This document shows, piece by piece, positions 1-8,793 of a stretch of 64,000 nt of DNA. This DNA is from Dryocola sp032051265 (GTDB lineage: Bacteria > Pseudomonadota > Gammaproteobacteria > Enterobacterales > Enterobacteriaceae): contig DAMBYU010000001.1 in NCBI GenBank assembly GCA_032051265.1, positions 124,001-188,000 on the forward strand, read 5' to 3'. Position 1 is the stretch's first letter; each line of letters opens with the position of its first letter. A model generated the notes under the pieces. That model was given only the letters and a program-made list of their open reading frames with translations. It was not told the DNA's origin and did not search any database. A program made the position numbers and the translations under genes.

Positions 1-399
1 CTGCGTGCGGGAAACCAGCTCGGCAATGTTCATATGATGGCTATCAAACAAATCGGTAAAGCGCTCGATCAGATGCGGCGAATCCGTGACTTCTATCTGT
101 ACCCAGACCGTGGCAGGCATCGCCGGGCGATCCTGAGCTGCGGTACGCTTCATGACGATCAGCAGATCCAGTTCGGCGCCTTTAAGCGGCAGCGTTGATT
201 CAATCAGGGTTATCGCGTTCCAGCTTCCTGACAGCAGCATAATAAACGTAAACTCTTCACCGAGCATGGCGAGGCGACTGTCTTCGATATTACAGCCGCA
301 ACTGCTGACATGGCGGGTGATGGTATTAACAATACCAGGTCTGTCCGCCCCAAGGGCTGTGATAACCAGATAATGGTGGGGTGAAGGAGTCAAGCGCAT
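1..399 (-). CDS. gcvR: Glycine cleavage system transcriptional repressor GcvR (partial, C-terminus beyond window)
   Basis: The minus-strand frame is open from an ATG at 399 to the window edge, giving the first 133 codons of a protein that is about 190 residues in E. coli. The start follows an AGGAAG ribosome binding site. The translation contains YLVITALG near the start and a TITRHMSSCGCNIEDSRLAM-like segment, characteristic of GcvR, a protein with two ACT domains. GcvR binds the activator GcvA and blocks activation of gcvTHP; glycine relieves this. The gene is divergent from dapA, the same neighbourhood as in E. coli. About 57 C-terminal residues are missing only because the window ends. Confidence 0.93.
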   Translation of the reverse strand, partial: MRLTPSPHHYLVITALGADRPGIVNTITRHVSSCGCNIEDSRLAMLGEEFTFIMLLSGSWNAITLIESTLPLKGAELDLLIVMKRTAAQDRPAMPATVWVQIEVTDSPHLIERFTDLFDSHHMNIAELVSRTQ

Positions 400-538
400 T
401 CTTCCTGTGAATCGGTGGGATATCATAAGGAAAGCATAAAAAAATCCTGCATACAACCGTGTAGAGTCACCTGGCGGCTTGCTTTTGATCCTGCACCAAA
501 CGTACCATTGAGAGACTTGTTTGCACAGAGGATGGCCA

Positions 539-1417
539 ATGTTCACGGGAAGTATTGTCGCGCTTGTAACACCGATGGATGAGAAAGGTAATGTCTGCCG
601 GTCAAGCCTGAAAAAACTGATTGATTACCACATCGCCAGCGGAACATCGGCGATTGTCTCTGTAGGCACGACCGGAGAGTCTGCAACCTTAAGCCACGAC
701 GAGCACGGCGATGTGGTCATGTTAACGCTTGAGCTGGCGGACGGGCGCATTCCGGTGATTGCGGGTACCGGTGCGAACGCCACCTCCGAGGCTATCTCTC
801 TGACGAAGCGCTTTCATAACAGCGGTATCGTGGGTTGCCTGACCGTCACGCCTTATTACAACCGTCCGACTCAGGAAGGGTTGTTCCAGCACTTCGAAGC
901 TATCGCCCAAAGCACCGATCTGCCGCAGATGCTGTACAATGTGCCGTCCCGTACCGGGTGCGACATGCTGCCAGAAACTGTTGCTCGCCTTTCGCGAGTA
1001 AAAAATATTGTTGGTATCAAAGAAGCGACCGGGAACTTAACGCGTGTTAACCAGATCAAAGAGCTGGTTGCAGACGACTTCATCCTGGTGAGCGGTGACG
1101 ATGCCAGCTCGCTGGACTTCATGCAGCTCGGCGGCCACGGCGTGATTTCCGTGACGGCAAACGTAGCCGCGCGTGAAATGGCGGAAATGTGTAAACTGGC
1201 GGCCAACGGGCAATTTGCTCAGGCGCGTGAGATTAATCAGCGCCTGATGCCGTTGCATAACAAATTATTTGTTGAACCCAATCCTATCCCGGTGAAATGG
1301 GCCTGTAGAGAATTGGGACTTGTGGCGACCGATACCTTACGCCTGCCAATGACGCCGCTGACTGACGAAAGTCGTCCGGTGATTATCAGCGCGCTTAAGC
1401 ATGCGGGTTTGCTGTAA
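539..1417 (+). CDS. dapA: 4-hydroxy-tetrahydrodipicolinate synthase
   Basis: DapA condenses pyruvate with aspartate semialdehyde, the first committed step of lysine and diaminopimelate synthesis, in the cytoplasm. The 292-residue product has the family's usual length and a TIM-barrel pattern. Visible active-site residues are the Schiff-base lysine K161 in GIKEATG, Y133 in LYNVPSRTG, and T44/T45 in VGTTGES. An upstream in-frame TTG at 521 would add six residues, but the ATG at 539 matches the E. coli N-terminus (MFTGSIVA) and has AGAGGA upstream. bamC follows 16 bases later on the same strand, so the two are probably co-transcribed as in E. coli. Confidence 0.97.
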   Translation: MFTGSIVALVTPMDEKGNVCRSSLKKLIDYHIASGTSAIVSVGTTGESATLSHDEHGDVVMLTLELADGRIPVIAGTGANATSEAISLTKRFHNSGIVGCLTVTPYYNRPTQEGLFQHFEAIAQSTDLPQMLYNVPSRTGCDMLPETVARLSRVKNIVGIKEATGNLTRVNQIKELVADDFILVSGDDASSLDFMQLGGHGVISVTANVAAREMAEMCKLAANGQFAQAREINQRLMPLHNKLFVEPNPIPVKWACRELGLVATDTLRLPMTPLTDESRPVIISALKHAGLL

Positions 1418-1433
1418 AGTTTAGGGAGATTTG

Positions 1434-2468
1434 ATGGCTTACTCAGTACAGAAGTCGATGGTGGCGAAAGTTGCATTGGTTACGCTTGCGATGCTGCTGG
1501 CGGCATGCAGCAGCGACCAGCGTTATAAGCGCCAGGTTAGCGGCGACGAATCCTATCTGGATGCAGCGCCACTGGCGGAAATCCACGCTCCGGCAGGCAT
1601 GATCCTGCCTGTGGAGAACGGTCAATATACTGTTCCCGTAACCAACGGCAGCGGCGCGGTAGGCAAACAGCTTGATATCCGCCCGCCGGCTCAACCGCTG
1701 GCGTTGGTTAGCGGTGCGCGTACTCAGTTTACCGGCGATACCGCTTCACTGATGGTTGAAAGCGCTCGCGGCACGACGCTGTGGCCGCAGGTGGTTAGCG
1801 TGATTGAGGCTAACCACTACACCATCGACAAGCGTGATGACGCAAGCCAGACGCTAACCACCGATTGGGTGCAGTGGAACCGTGCCGATGAAGATGAGCA
1901 GTACCGCGGCCGCTATCAAATTGCCGTGAAGCCGCAGGGCTACCAGCAGGCGGTGGTGGTGAAGCTGTTGGGCCTGGAGCAGGCTGGCAAGCCGGTATCG
2001 GATGCCGCCTCCATGCAGCGCTACAGCGCACAAATGCTTAACGTCATCAGCGCAGGCCTTGATAAAGCACAAACCGATCTGCAGAACGCGAAGGATAACC
2101 GTGCTTCCGCTCAGCTTGATGTCCAAAGCGCCGCAGACGATACCGGCTTACCAATGCTGGTGGTTCGTGGTCCGTTCAACGTGGTCTGGAGCCGCTTGCC
2201 GGCAACGCTTGAAAAAGCTGGCATGAAAGTTACCGATTCCACGCGCTCTACCGGCAGCATGGCCGTAACCTATAAGCCTTTGTCTGACAGCGACTGGCAG
2301 GATTTAGGGGCGAAAGACCCGGAACTGGCCAGCGGTGACTATAAGCTACAGGTGGGTGACCTTGATAACCGCAGCAGCCTGCAGTTTATCGATCCGAAAG
2401 GACACACGCTGACGCAGTCCCAGAACGATGCGCTGGTCGCCGTGTTCCAGGCGGCATTCAGCAAGTAA
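1434..2468 (+). CDS. bamC: Outer membrane protein assembly factor BamC (lipoprotein)
   Basis: BamC is a lipoprotein subunit of the BAM complex that inserts beta-barrel proteins into the outer membrane. The product (344 residues) starts with a lipoprotein signal ending in the lipobox LAAC, with the lipidated cysteine at residue 25. The following unstructured stretch (SGDESYLDAAPLAEI) is the segment known to wrap around BamD. Two helix-grip domains follow, roughly residues 100-215 and 225-344. The ATG at 1434 is preferred over a TTG three bases earlier because it matches the E. coli start MAYSVQKS and is preceded by AGGGAG. A rho-independent terminator follows at 2475. Confidence 0.96.
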   Translation: MAYSVQKSMVAKVALVTLAMLLAACSSDQRYKRQVSGDESYLDAAPLAEIHAPAGMILPVENGQYTVPVTNGSGAVGKQLDIRPPAQPLALVSGARTQFTGDTASLMVESARGTTLWPQVVSVIEANHYTIDKRDDASQTLTTDWVQWNRADEDEQYRGRYQIAVKPQGYQQAVVVKLLGLEQAGKPVSDAASMQRYSAQMLNVISAGLDKAQTDLQNAKDNRASAQLDVQSAADDTGLPMLVVRGPFNVVWSRLPATLEKAGMKVTDSTRSTGSMAVTYKPLSDSDWQDLGAKDPELASGDYKLQVGDLDNRSSLQFIDPKGHTLTQSQNDALVAVFQAAFSK

Positions 2469-2474
2469 TTAAAG

Positions 2475-2498
2475 GGCCGGAGCGATCCGGCCTTTTTT
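2475..2498 (+). terminator. Rho-independent terminator of dapA-bamC
   Basis: A perfect 7-bp stem GGCCGGA/TCCGGCC with a GCGA tetraloop is followed by a run of six T. It lies seven bases after the bamC stop codon. Confidence 0.9.
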
Positions 2499-2508
2499 CT
2501 GGCCGGCT

Positions 2509-2524
2509 ACGCAAACGTGTGCGT
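2509..2524 (+). promoter_or_regulatory. PurR operator upstream of purC
   Basis: The sequence ACGCAAACGTGTGCGT matches the palindromic PurR consensus ACGCAAACGTTTGCGT at 15 of 16 positions. It lies 50 bases before the purC start. PurR with hypoxanthine or guanine represses purC in E. coli, so the same control is inferred here. Confidence 0.85.
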
Positions 2525-2573
2525 GGCTACAGATAGCGGAATTTTTAGTTAAATCATACCTGGAGTAAGAAAG

Positions 2574-3287
2574 ATGCAAAAGCAAGCTGAGTTGTATCGT
2601 GGCAAAGCGAAGACCGTATACAGCACCGAAAACCCGGATCTGTTGGTGCTCGAATTCCGCAATGATACGTCAGCAGGAGATGGCGCGCGCATTGAGCAGT
2701 TTGACCGTAAGGGCATGGTGAACAACAAGTTTAACCATTTCATTATGGCCAAACTGGAAGAAGCGGGCATTCCTACGCAAATGGAGCGGCTACTTTCCGA
2801 TAACGAAGTGCTGGTTAAAAAGCTCGATATGGTGCCGGTTGAGTGTGTTATCCGCAACCGTGCCGCCGGGTCGCTGGTGAAGCGCCTGGGCATTGAAGAA
2901 GGGATTGAACTCAATCCACCGCTGTTTGACCTGTTCCTGAAGAACGATGAGATGCATGACCCGATGGTCAACGAGTCTTACTGCGAAACCTTTGGCTGGG
3001 TGAGCAAAGATAATCTGGCCCGTATGCGTGAGCTGAGCTACAAAGCTAACGACGTATTGAGCAAACTTTTTGACGACGCGGGGCTGATCCTCGTGGATTT
3101 CAAGCTGGAGTTTGGCCTGTTCAAAGGCGAAGTTGTGCTGGGCGATGAGTTTTCCCCGGACGGCAGCCGCCTGTGGGATAAAGAAACTCTCGATAAAATG
3201 GACAAAGACCGTTTCCGCCAGAGCCTGGGCGGCCTGATTGAAGCGTACGAAGAAGTAGCCCACCGTCTTGGCGTTAACTTAGACTGA
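2574..3287 (+). CDS. purC: Phosphoribosylaminoimidazole-succinocarboxamide synthase (SAICAR synthetase)
   Basis: PurC joins CAIR and aspartate using ATP to make SAICAR in de novo purine synthesis. The 237-residue product has the length of the E. coli enzyme. It begins MQKQAELYRGKAKTVY, containing the nucleotide-binding GKAKT loop, and holds the RNRAAGSL and VDFKLEFG motifs of the family. The start is preceded by TGGAGTAAGAAAG, a good ribosome binding site. It has its own PurR operator and a terminator after it, so it is a single-gene unit placed after bamC, as in E. coli. Confidence 0.97.
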   Translation: MQKQAELYRGKAKTVYSTENPDLLVLEFRNDTSAGDGARIEQFDRKGMVNNKFNHFIMAKLEEAGIPTQMERLLSDNEVLVKKLDMVPVECVIRNRAAGSLVKRLGIEEGIELNPPLFDLFLKNDEMHDPMVNESYCETFGWVSKDNLARMRELSYKANDVLSKLFDDAGLILVDFKLEFGLFKGEVVLGDEFSPDGSRLWDKETLDKMDKDRFRQSLGGLIEAYEEVAHRLGVNLD

Positions 3288-3308
3288 TTGCCGCAGGATT
3301 CTCTTCAG

Positions 3309-3338
3309 ACCGGGTGTGTTTTGCGCACCCGGTTTTTT
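3309..3338 (+). terminator. Rho-independent terminator of purC
   Basis: The stem ACCGGGTG/CACCCGGT encloses a loop of about nine bases and is followed by six T, 21 bases after the purC stop. Confidence 0.88.
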
Positions 3339-3417
3339 CACATCTCGTTTCTTATGGTAATCCTGAGATTAACCGCCTACGATCTACTCTTACAAGTTGT
3401 GAATAACGAGGTAGGGT

Positions 3418-4290
3418 ATGCGTTGGCAAGGTCGTCGCGAAAGCGACAACGTAGAAGACAGGCGTAATAATTCCTCCGGCCCGGGCTTTGGCGGCGGCGG
3501 TGGGTTTCGCTTGCCGGGAGGCAAAGGCGGGATCGTTCTGCTGATTGTCGTCGTTGTGGCAGGCTATTATGGCGTTGACCTCACCGCGCTTCTCTCCGGC
3601 GGCCAGCCGGTGACCCAGCAAACTACTCAGCGCTCTATCAGCCCGAATGATGATGAAGCGGCCAAATTCACCTCGGTTATTCTGGCCACCACAGAAGACA
3701 CCTGGGGGCAGATTTTCCAGCAGATGGGACGCACCTATCAGCAGCCGAAACTGGTGATGTACCGCGGCGCCACCCGCACTGGCTGCGGCACGGGCCAGTC
3801 GGTGATGGGGCCGTTCTACTGCCCGGCAGACAGCACCGTTTATATCGATCTCTCCTTTTATGATGAGATGAAAAACAAGCTGGGGGCGGACGGCGATTTT
3901 GCTCAGGGTTATGTTATTGCCCATGAAGTCGGCCACCATGTCCAGAAACTGTTAGGGATCGAGCCAAAAGTTCGTCAGCTTCAGCAGGGCGCATCCCAGG
4001 TTGAAGGTAACAAACTGTCGGTGAAAATGGAGCTGCAGGCCGACTGTTTCGCAGGTATCTGGGGCAACAGCATGCAAAAGCAGGAGGTGCTGGATGTCGG
4101 TGACCTGCAGGAAGCGCTGAATGCCGCTGAGGCGATCGGCGACGATCGCCTGCAGCAGAAAGGGCAGGGACGCGTGGTGCCGGATAGCTTTACCCACGGC
4201 ACGTCTGAACAGCGTTACACCTGGTTTAAACGCGGCTTTGACAGCGGCGATCCTGCACAGTGTAATACCTTCGGGAACAATGTCCGCTAA
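3418..4290 (+). CDS. ypfJ: Neutral zinc metallopeptidase family protein YpfJ
   Basis: The product (290 residues; E. coli YpfJ is 287) has a charged N-terminus, a glycine-rich stretch at residues 21-37, and one membrane segment at about 38-60. A peptidase domain follows with the zinc motif HEVGHH at residues 169-174 (zinc ligands H169 and H173, catalytic E170). A downstream ELQADCFAG probably supplies the third ligand. The topology suggests an inner-membrane anchor with the catalytic domain outside the cytoplasm. The physiological substrate is not known for the family. The ATG has GAGGTAGGG upstream. tmcA follows 37 bases later on the same strand. Confidence 0.92.
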   Translation: MRWQGRRESDNVEDRRNNSSGPGFGGGGGFRLPGGKGGIVLLIVVVVAGYYGVDLTALLSGGQPVTQQTTQRSISPNDDEAAKFTSVILATTEDTWGQIFQQMGRTYQQPKLVMYRGATRTGCGTGQSVMGPFYCPADSTVYIDLSFYDEMKNKLGADGDFAQGYVIAHEVGHHVQKLLGIEPKVRQLQQGASQVEGNKLSVKMELQADCFAGIWGNSMQKQEVLDVGDLQEALNAAEAIGDDRLQQKGQGRVVPDSFTHGTSEQRYTWFKRGFDSGDPAQCNTFGNNVR

Positions 4291-4327
4291 TAGCGCCCGG
4301 CTATAAACGGCAATAAGGATTGCAGGC

Positions 4328-6340
4328 ATGGAACAGCTTCGACTTGTCACCGCCGGGATGGCCAGTACCGGTATTCGGCGTCTGCTTATTCTTACGGGCG
4401 AAGCCGCGTGGAGTAGCCAGCAGATAAGCTTGCTGACCAGCCAGCTTTCCGGCGACTGGCTATGGGTTGGCGCGGCGCCTGAGCTTGCGCTTAATTGCGC
4501 GCCATCGGCTATGCGCACGCTGCTTGGCCGGGAGTTCCTGCATGCGGTGTTTGATGCCCGCAATGGGCTGGATGCTGAAGCGTTTGCGGCCCTTGCCGGG
4601 ACGCTAAAAGCCGGTAGCTGGTTGGTTATGCTGGCGCCCGACTGGCATAGCTGGCCGACGCTTCCCGATGCGGACTCCTGCCGCTGGAGCGATGCTCCCC
4701 ATCCCGTTGCCACGCCGAATTTTATCTCTCATCTCCAGCGCCTGGTGCTTGCCGATAGCGACTCTTATCTCTGGCAACAGCACCAGCCGTTTCGCTTGCC
4801 TGCATTTCGGCCACGCGCCTCCTGGCACCCCGCTAACGGTGCCCCGGAACGGGAGCAGGCCGAAATCCTTTCCGCGCTGCAATCCATGCCGCCTGGCGTA
4901 GCCGTGGTTACTGCTCCGCGTGGCAGGGGTAAATCTGCGCTTGCGGGCATGTTGCTAAGCAGCCTCTCTGGCGAAGCGCTGGTGACGGCCCCGACCCGGG
5001 CGGCGACGGACGTGCTGGCGCGGCATGCGGGCGAAAACTTCAGTTTTATCGCCCCGGACGCGCTTCTGGCTCAGCCGCAAGAGCCGGACGCGCAGTGGCT
5101 AATTATCGATGAGGCGGCCGCGTTGCCAGCGCCACAGCTGCGTCAATTGATTGCCCGTTTCCCGCGCACGCTGCTCACTACCACGGTTCAGGGCTACGAA
5201 GGCACCGGGCGGGGGTTCTTACTGAAGTTTTGCGCGGGGATAGATTCTCTTACCCGTTACTCTCTTTCAGCTCCCATTCGCTGGGCACAGGATGATCCTC
5301 TGGAGTCGTTAATCGACAGCATTTTGCTGTTTGAGGAAGCAGACTTAACTCATGCAGCCCAGGGGGCGGTCACGCTGAGCCCGGTCGCACAGGACGAGGT
5401 TGGCCTGCTTCAGCAGATGTATCGCCTGCTCTCGGGAGCGCACTACCGCACCTCGCCGCTGGACTGGCGGCGCATGCTCGATGCCCGGGGACAACGTTTC
5501 ATCGCCGCTAGCTGTGGCGGTGAAACCGTTGGTGCAGTCTGGCTGGTGGAAGAGGGCGGGCTGGATGAAAATCTCAGCCGGGCGGTATGGGCGGGTTTCC
5601 GTCGGCCGCGTGGGAACCTTGTCGCACAATCTCTTTCTGCCCACGGGGGCAGCCCGCTGGCGGCGACTCTAAAGGGGCTGCGCGTAAGCCGTATTGCCGT
5701 GCATCCGTTACGTCAGCGGCAGCAGTTAGGGCAACAGCTAATAGCGACGGCGAAAGCGGACGCGCGGCCGGGCGTTGATTATTTGTCAGTAAGTTTTGGC
5801 TTCACCGAAGAGCTGTGGCGGTTCTGGGAAAGCTGTGGTTTTGTGCTGGTACGCGTCGGGAGCTATCGTGAAGCCAGCAGCGGTTGCTACACGGCAATGG
5901 CGCTGTTACCGCTGAGCGATGCAGGCGTGGCGCTCACCCGGCATGAGCATCTTCGTCTGCAGCGAGATTTCACTTATCTGCAGCCGTGGATCGCCAGCCC
6001 TTTACCCATCACACCTCTCCCAGCGACTACGCTAAATAGTGATGACTGGCTTGAGCTGGCTGGTTTTGCGTTTGCGCACCGCCCGCTGGAAGCCTGCCTG
6101 GGGTCGCTTAATCGCCTGCTTATAGCCTGCAATCTGCCGTTAAAAGCTTTACGTGGCAGGGTCCAGCACCGGCTTAAGGTGGAGAGGCTGTGTCAGGATC
6201 TTCGTCTTTCCGGGCGTAAAGCGCTACTGGCAGCGATGCGGCAAGAGGTTAAGCAGGCGCTTGAAGAACTTGATGCGCCACAGAGTGCTGCGCTCAAAAA
6301 CGCCCTTTTGCAAATGCGATCGTCAGCGCCAGAAACTTAA
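4328..6340 (+). CDS. tmcA: tRNA(Met) cytidine acetyltransferase TmcA
   Basis: TmcA uses acetyl-CoA and ATP to acetylate the wobble cytidine (C34) of elongator tRNA-Met, preventing misreading of AUA. The 670-residue product has the family length. An N-terminal domain leads to an ATPase module with a Walker A motif APRGRGKS at residues 196-203 and a Walker B WLIIDEAAALP near 262-272. A GNAT acetyltransferase domain spans about 390-530 (HPLRQRQQLGQQLI, acetyl-CoA loop), then a C-terminal tRNA-binding tail. It sits between ypfJ and ypfH as in E. coli. ypfH starts ten bases after its stop, so the two are likely co-expressed. Confidence 0.96.
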   Translation: MEQLRLVTAGMASTGIRRLLILTGEAAWSSQQISLLTSQLSGDWLWVGAAPELALNCAPSAMRTLLGREFLHAVFDARNGLDAEAFAALAGTLKAGSWLVMLAPDWHSWPTLPDADSCRWSDAPHPVATPNFISHLQRLVLADSDSYLWQQHQPFRLPAFRPRASWHPANGAPEREQAEILSALQSMPPGVAVVTAPRGRGKSALAGMLLSSLSGEALVTAPTRAATDVLARHAGENFSFIAPDALLAQPQEPDAQWLIIDEAAALPAPQLRQLIARFPRTLLTTTVQGYEGTGRGFLLKFCAGIDSLTRYSLSAPIRWAQDDPLESLIDSILLFEEADLTHAAQGAVTLSPVAQDEVGLLQQMYRLLSGAHYRTSPLDWRRMLDARGQRFIAASCGGETVGAVWLVEEGGLDENLSRAVWAGFRRPRGNLVAQSLSAHGGSPLAATLKGLRVSRIAVHPLRQRQQLGQQLIATAKADARPGVDYLSVSFGFTEELWRFWESCGFVLVRVGSYREASSGCYTAMALLPLSDAGVALTRHEHLRLQRDFTYLQPWIASPLPITPLPATTLNSDDWLELAGFAFAHRPLEACLGSLNRLLIACNLPLKALRGRVQHRLKVERLCQDLRLSGRKALLAAMRQEVKQALEELDAPQSAALKNALLQMRSSAPET

Positions 6341-6350
6341 GGAGATAAGC

Positions 6351-7049
6351 ATGAAACTCGACCACTTTGTTGTTCAGAGCCCCTCCGCGCCGGCAAAACA
6401 ATTACTGCTGCTGTTTCATGGCGTGGGTGATAACCCCGTCGCCATGGGTGAGATCGGCAGCTGGTTTGCGCCTTTGTTTCCTGACGCTTTAGTCGTGAGC
6501 ATTGGCGGCCCGGCACCGAGCGGTCCGCAACAAGGGCGTGAATGGTTTTCAGTGGCTGGTGTGACGGAAGAAAACCGTCAGGGTCGTATTGATGCCGTGA
6601 TGCCGGCGTTTATTGAAGTGGTGCACTACTGGCAGAAACAGAGCGGCGTTCCCGGCGGCGCTACGGCGCTGATTGGTTTCTCGCAGGGCGCAATGATGGC
6701 GCTTGAAGGAATTAAAGCCGAGCCGGAACTTGCTTCCCGCGTGGTGGCATTTAGCGGGCGCTACGCGGAGCTGCCACAAAAAGCGCCGACAGCCACAACT
6801 TTCCATTTGATTCACGGCGACGAAGACGATGTGATTAATGTGAAGCATGCATTTAAGGCTGCGGAGGCGCTTGAACGCGTCGGCGGGGATTTCACGCTGG
6901 ACGTGATTGATGATTTGGGCCATGCCATCGATGAGCGCAGCATTCAGATTGCGCTCAACCACCTGCGTTATACGGTGCCGAAGCACTATTTCGACGAGGC
7001 GCTAAGCGGCGGAAAACCGAACAACGACGATATTATTGAATTGATGTAA
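6351..7049 (+). CDS. ypfH: Esterase / serine hydrolase YpfH
   Basis: A 232-residue alpha/beta hydrolase of the carboxylesterase/phospholipase family. The nucleophile is S111 in GFSQGAMM, the acid is probably an aspartate in HGDEDDV (residues 156-161), and the histidine is H191 in DLGHAID; the oxyanion loop LLFHGVGDN is at 20-28. An in-frame TTG at 6153 would add 66 residues inside tmcA, but the ATG at 6351 follows TTAAGGAGATAAGC and matches the E. coli start MKLDHFVV. The E. coli enzyme hydrolyses short-chain esters in vitro; its natural substrate is not established. Confidence 0.94.
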   Translation: MKLDHFVVQSPSAPAKQLLLLFHGVGDNPVAMGEIGSWFAPLFPDALVVSIGGPAPSGPQQGREWFSVAGVTEENRQGRIDAVMPAFIEVVHYWQKQSGVPGGATALIGFSQGAMMALEGIKAEPELASRVVAFSGRYAELPQKAPTATTFHLIHGDEDDVINVKHAFKAAEALERVGGDFTLDVIDDLGHAIDERSIQIALNHLRYTVPKHYFDEALSGGKPNNDDIIELM

Positions 7050-7075
7050 GTCGGGTAAGCGCAGCGCCACCCGAC
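7050..7075. repeat. REP-like palindromic element between ypfH and ypfN
   Basis: GTCGGGT and ACCCGAC arms flank an internal GCGCAGCGC, giving a 26-base imperfect palindrome directly after the ypfH stop and between two convergent genes. The arms and core resemble the repetitive extragenic palindromes of Enterobacter and Klebsiella. No second copy is obvious in this window, so the family assignment rests on that resemblance. Confidence 0.6.
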
Positions 7076-7082
7076 ATGATTA

Positions 7083-7274
7083 CTAAGGCTTTTTCTTCGG
7101 CCAGTCGTCCTCGTCGTCCCACTTGTCGTTAAAATCACGGTGCGGGGGCAGGTCGGGCTTGTTTGCCATATATTTCTTGGGATCGATACGTTTCAGGTCC
7201 TTAATTACATTCAGGAAAATACCCAGCAATAGCACCAGTACGATAATCCACCAGTAATGCGATAGCCATTCCAT
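7083..7274 (-). CDS. ypfN: Small membrane protein YpfN (UPF0370)
   Basis: A 63-residue protein with a single membrane segment at about residues 5-23 (HYWWIIVLVLLLGIFLNVI) and a highly charged cytoplasmic tail rich in Lys, Asp and Trp (NDKWDDEDDWPKKKP). It matches E. coli YpfN over its whole length. Two ATGs are in frame, at 7280 and 7274. The second is preferred: GAGG lies seven bases before it, whereas it is only one base from the first, and it aligns with the E. coli start MDWL. It lies 30 bases after dapE on the same strand. No function is known. Confidence 0.9.
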   Translation of the reverse strand: MEWLSHYWWIIVLVLLLGIFLNVIKDLKRIDPKKYMANKPDLPPHRDFNDKWDDEDDWPKKKP

Positions 7275-7304
7275 GCTCATACCTCACTTAAGTTGTTCAG
7301 CCCG

Positions 7305-8432
7305 TCAGGCGACAAGCTGTTCCATAATGCGCTGATACATACGGGCAAGGAGCTGCAGGTCGGCGGCATTGACGCACTCATTAATCTTATGAATGGTCGC
7401 GTTCACCGGCCCAAGCTCCACCACCTGTGCGCCCATACGTGCGATAAAGCGTCCATCGGACGTGCCGCCGGTGGTTAAAAGCTGCGGCCTGATTTCATTA
7501 TAGTGCTCAACGGCGTTCACCACCGCATCGACGAGCTTGCCGCGTGAGGTCAGGAACGGCTGGCCGGAAAGCCACCAGTCCAGCGTGTAGCGCAGCTGGT
7601 ATTTTTCAAGCAGGGCTATCACGCGCTGTTTGATGGCCGCATCGGTCAGCTCGGTGCTGAAGCGGAAGTTAAACTGCACAAACATATCGCCTGGTATGAC
7701 GTTATTACTGCCGGTACCGGCCTGAATATTGGCAATCTGCATGCTGGTCGCCGGGAAAAACTCGTTTCCCTTGTCCCACTCAATAGTCACCAGCTCGCTT
7801 AGCATCGGGGCTGCGCGATGAACCGGGTTGTCCGCCAGATGCGGGTAGGCCACGTGCCCCTGCACGCCATGAATCGTCAGGTTGCAGGTCAGCGACCCGC
7901 GACGGCCGTTTTTCACCACGTCGCCTACAACTTCGGTACTCGACGGCTCGCCCACCAGGCAATAATCGAGACGCTCGCGGCGCTCCATCAGCGCTTCCAC
8001 CACTTTTACGGTGCCATTTTTAGCGCTCGCTTCTTCATCGGACGTAATAAGAAACGCCAGCCGGCCTTGATGGTTCGGGTGCTGAGCGACAAAACGCTCT
8101 GCTGCCACGACCATCGCCGCAAGCGACCCTTTCATATCAGCAGCGCCCCGGCCAAACAGCATGCCGTCGCGAATGGTCGGCTCGAAGGGCGGGTTTATCC
8201 AGCGGTCCGCATCGCCGGACGGGACGACATCGGTATGTCCAGCAAACGCCAGCGTTTCGCCCTGTCCTCTCCATGCCCAGAAATTTTGCGTGTCGCCAAA
8301 ATCCATATGCTCAACGGTAAAACCGATAGCGCGTAGCCGCTCAATGAGCAGCGCCTGACAGCCTGCATCGTCGGGGCTCAGGGAAGGGCGGCGGATAAGC
8401 TGTTGCGTCAGCTCAATAACCGGGCAGGACAT
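7305..8432 (-). CDS. dapE: Succinyl-diaminopimelate desuccinylase
   Basis: DapE is a di-zinc M20-family hydrolase that removes succinate from N-succinyl-L,L-diaminopimelate in the lysine/peptidoglycan precursor pathway. The 375-residue product has the full family length. Metal and catalytic residues are visible in FAGHTDVVP (H66, D68), RGAADMKG (D99), the TSDEEASAKNG glutamate pair, and a late ATIHKINEC histidine. The ORF is open upstream of the chosen ATG at 8432, which matches E. coli MSCPVIEL and has GAGGT upstream inside the end of yffB. The yffB stop is four bases before this start, indicating translational coupling. Confidence 0.96.
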   Translation of the reverse strand: MSCPVIELTQQLIRRPSLSPDDAGCQALLIERLRAIGFTVEHMDFGDTQNFWAWRGQGETLAFAGHTDVVPSGDADRWINPPFEPTIRDGMLFGRGAADMKGSLAAMVVAAERFVAQHPNHQGRLAFLITSDEEASAKNGTVKVVEALMERRERLDYCLVGEPSSTEVVGDVVKNGRRGSLTCNLTIHGVQGHVAYPHLADNPVHRAAPMLSELVTIEWDKGNEFFPATSMQIANIQAGTGSNNVIPGDMFVQFNFRFSTELTDAAIKQRVIALLEKYQLRYTLDWWLSGQPFLTSRGKLVDAVVNAVEHYNEIRPQLLTTGGTSDGRFIARMGAQVVELGPVNATIHKINECVNAADLQLLARMYQRIMEQLVA

Positions 8433-8436
8433 AAGA

Positions 8437-8793
8437 CTATACCTCGTTGATAAACTGCTGATAGTTCGATTCATTGAAACCCAGCAGCATAGGCTGCCCG
8501 GGCGCGCAGAGCAATGGGCGTTTGATGATTGCGGGCATTTCGGACATTAATGCCGCCGCCGACTGCGCGTCTTGAATGGATTCACGACGCGCTTCATCCA
8601 GCTTACGCCAGGTTGTGCCGCGCGTGTTCAGCAGCGCTTCCCATCCCAGTTCGGCGATAAAGCCGTTGAGCAAATCGGCGTCCAGACCGTCTGTACGGTA
8701 GTCATGAAACTGGTAGTCGACTCCGTGAGTCTCCAGCCAGCGGCGCGCCTTTTTGATGGTGTCGCAATTTTTAATGCCGTAAAGGGTAATCAC
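8437..8793 (-). CDS. yffB: ArsC/Spx-family protein YffB
   Basis: A 118-residue thioredoxin-fold protein of the ArsC family, equal in length to E. coli YffB. A single cysteine lies near the N-terminus in IKNCDTIKKARRWL, followed by the family's RGTTWRKL and IKRPLL motifs. The second arsenate-reductase cysteine pattern is not evident, and no ars genes are nearby, so arsenate reduction should not be assumed. Structural work on homologues suggested glutathione binding. It is the first gene of a yffB-dapE-ypfN minus-strand group, with a 525-base non-coding stretch upstream. Confidence 0.9.
   Translation of the reverse strand: MITLYGIKNCDTIKKARRWLETHGVDYQFHDYRTDGLDADLLNGFIAELGWEALLNTRGTTWRKLDEARRESIQDAQSAAALMSEMPAIIKRPLLCAPGQPMLLGFNESNYQQFINEV

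Noticed and set aside
8437..8793. yffB considered as an arsenate reductase gene
   Set aside because: It has the ArsC fold and one cysteine but belongs to the YffB branch, and no ars genes are nearby.
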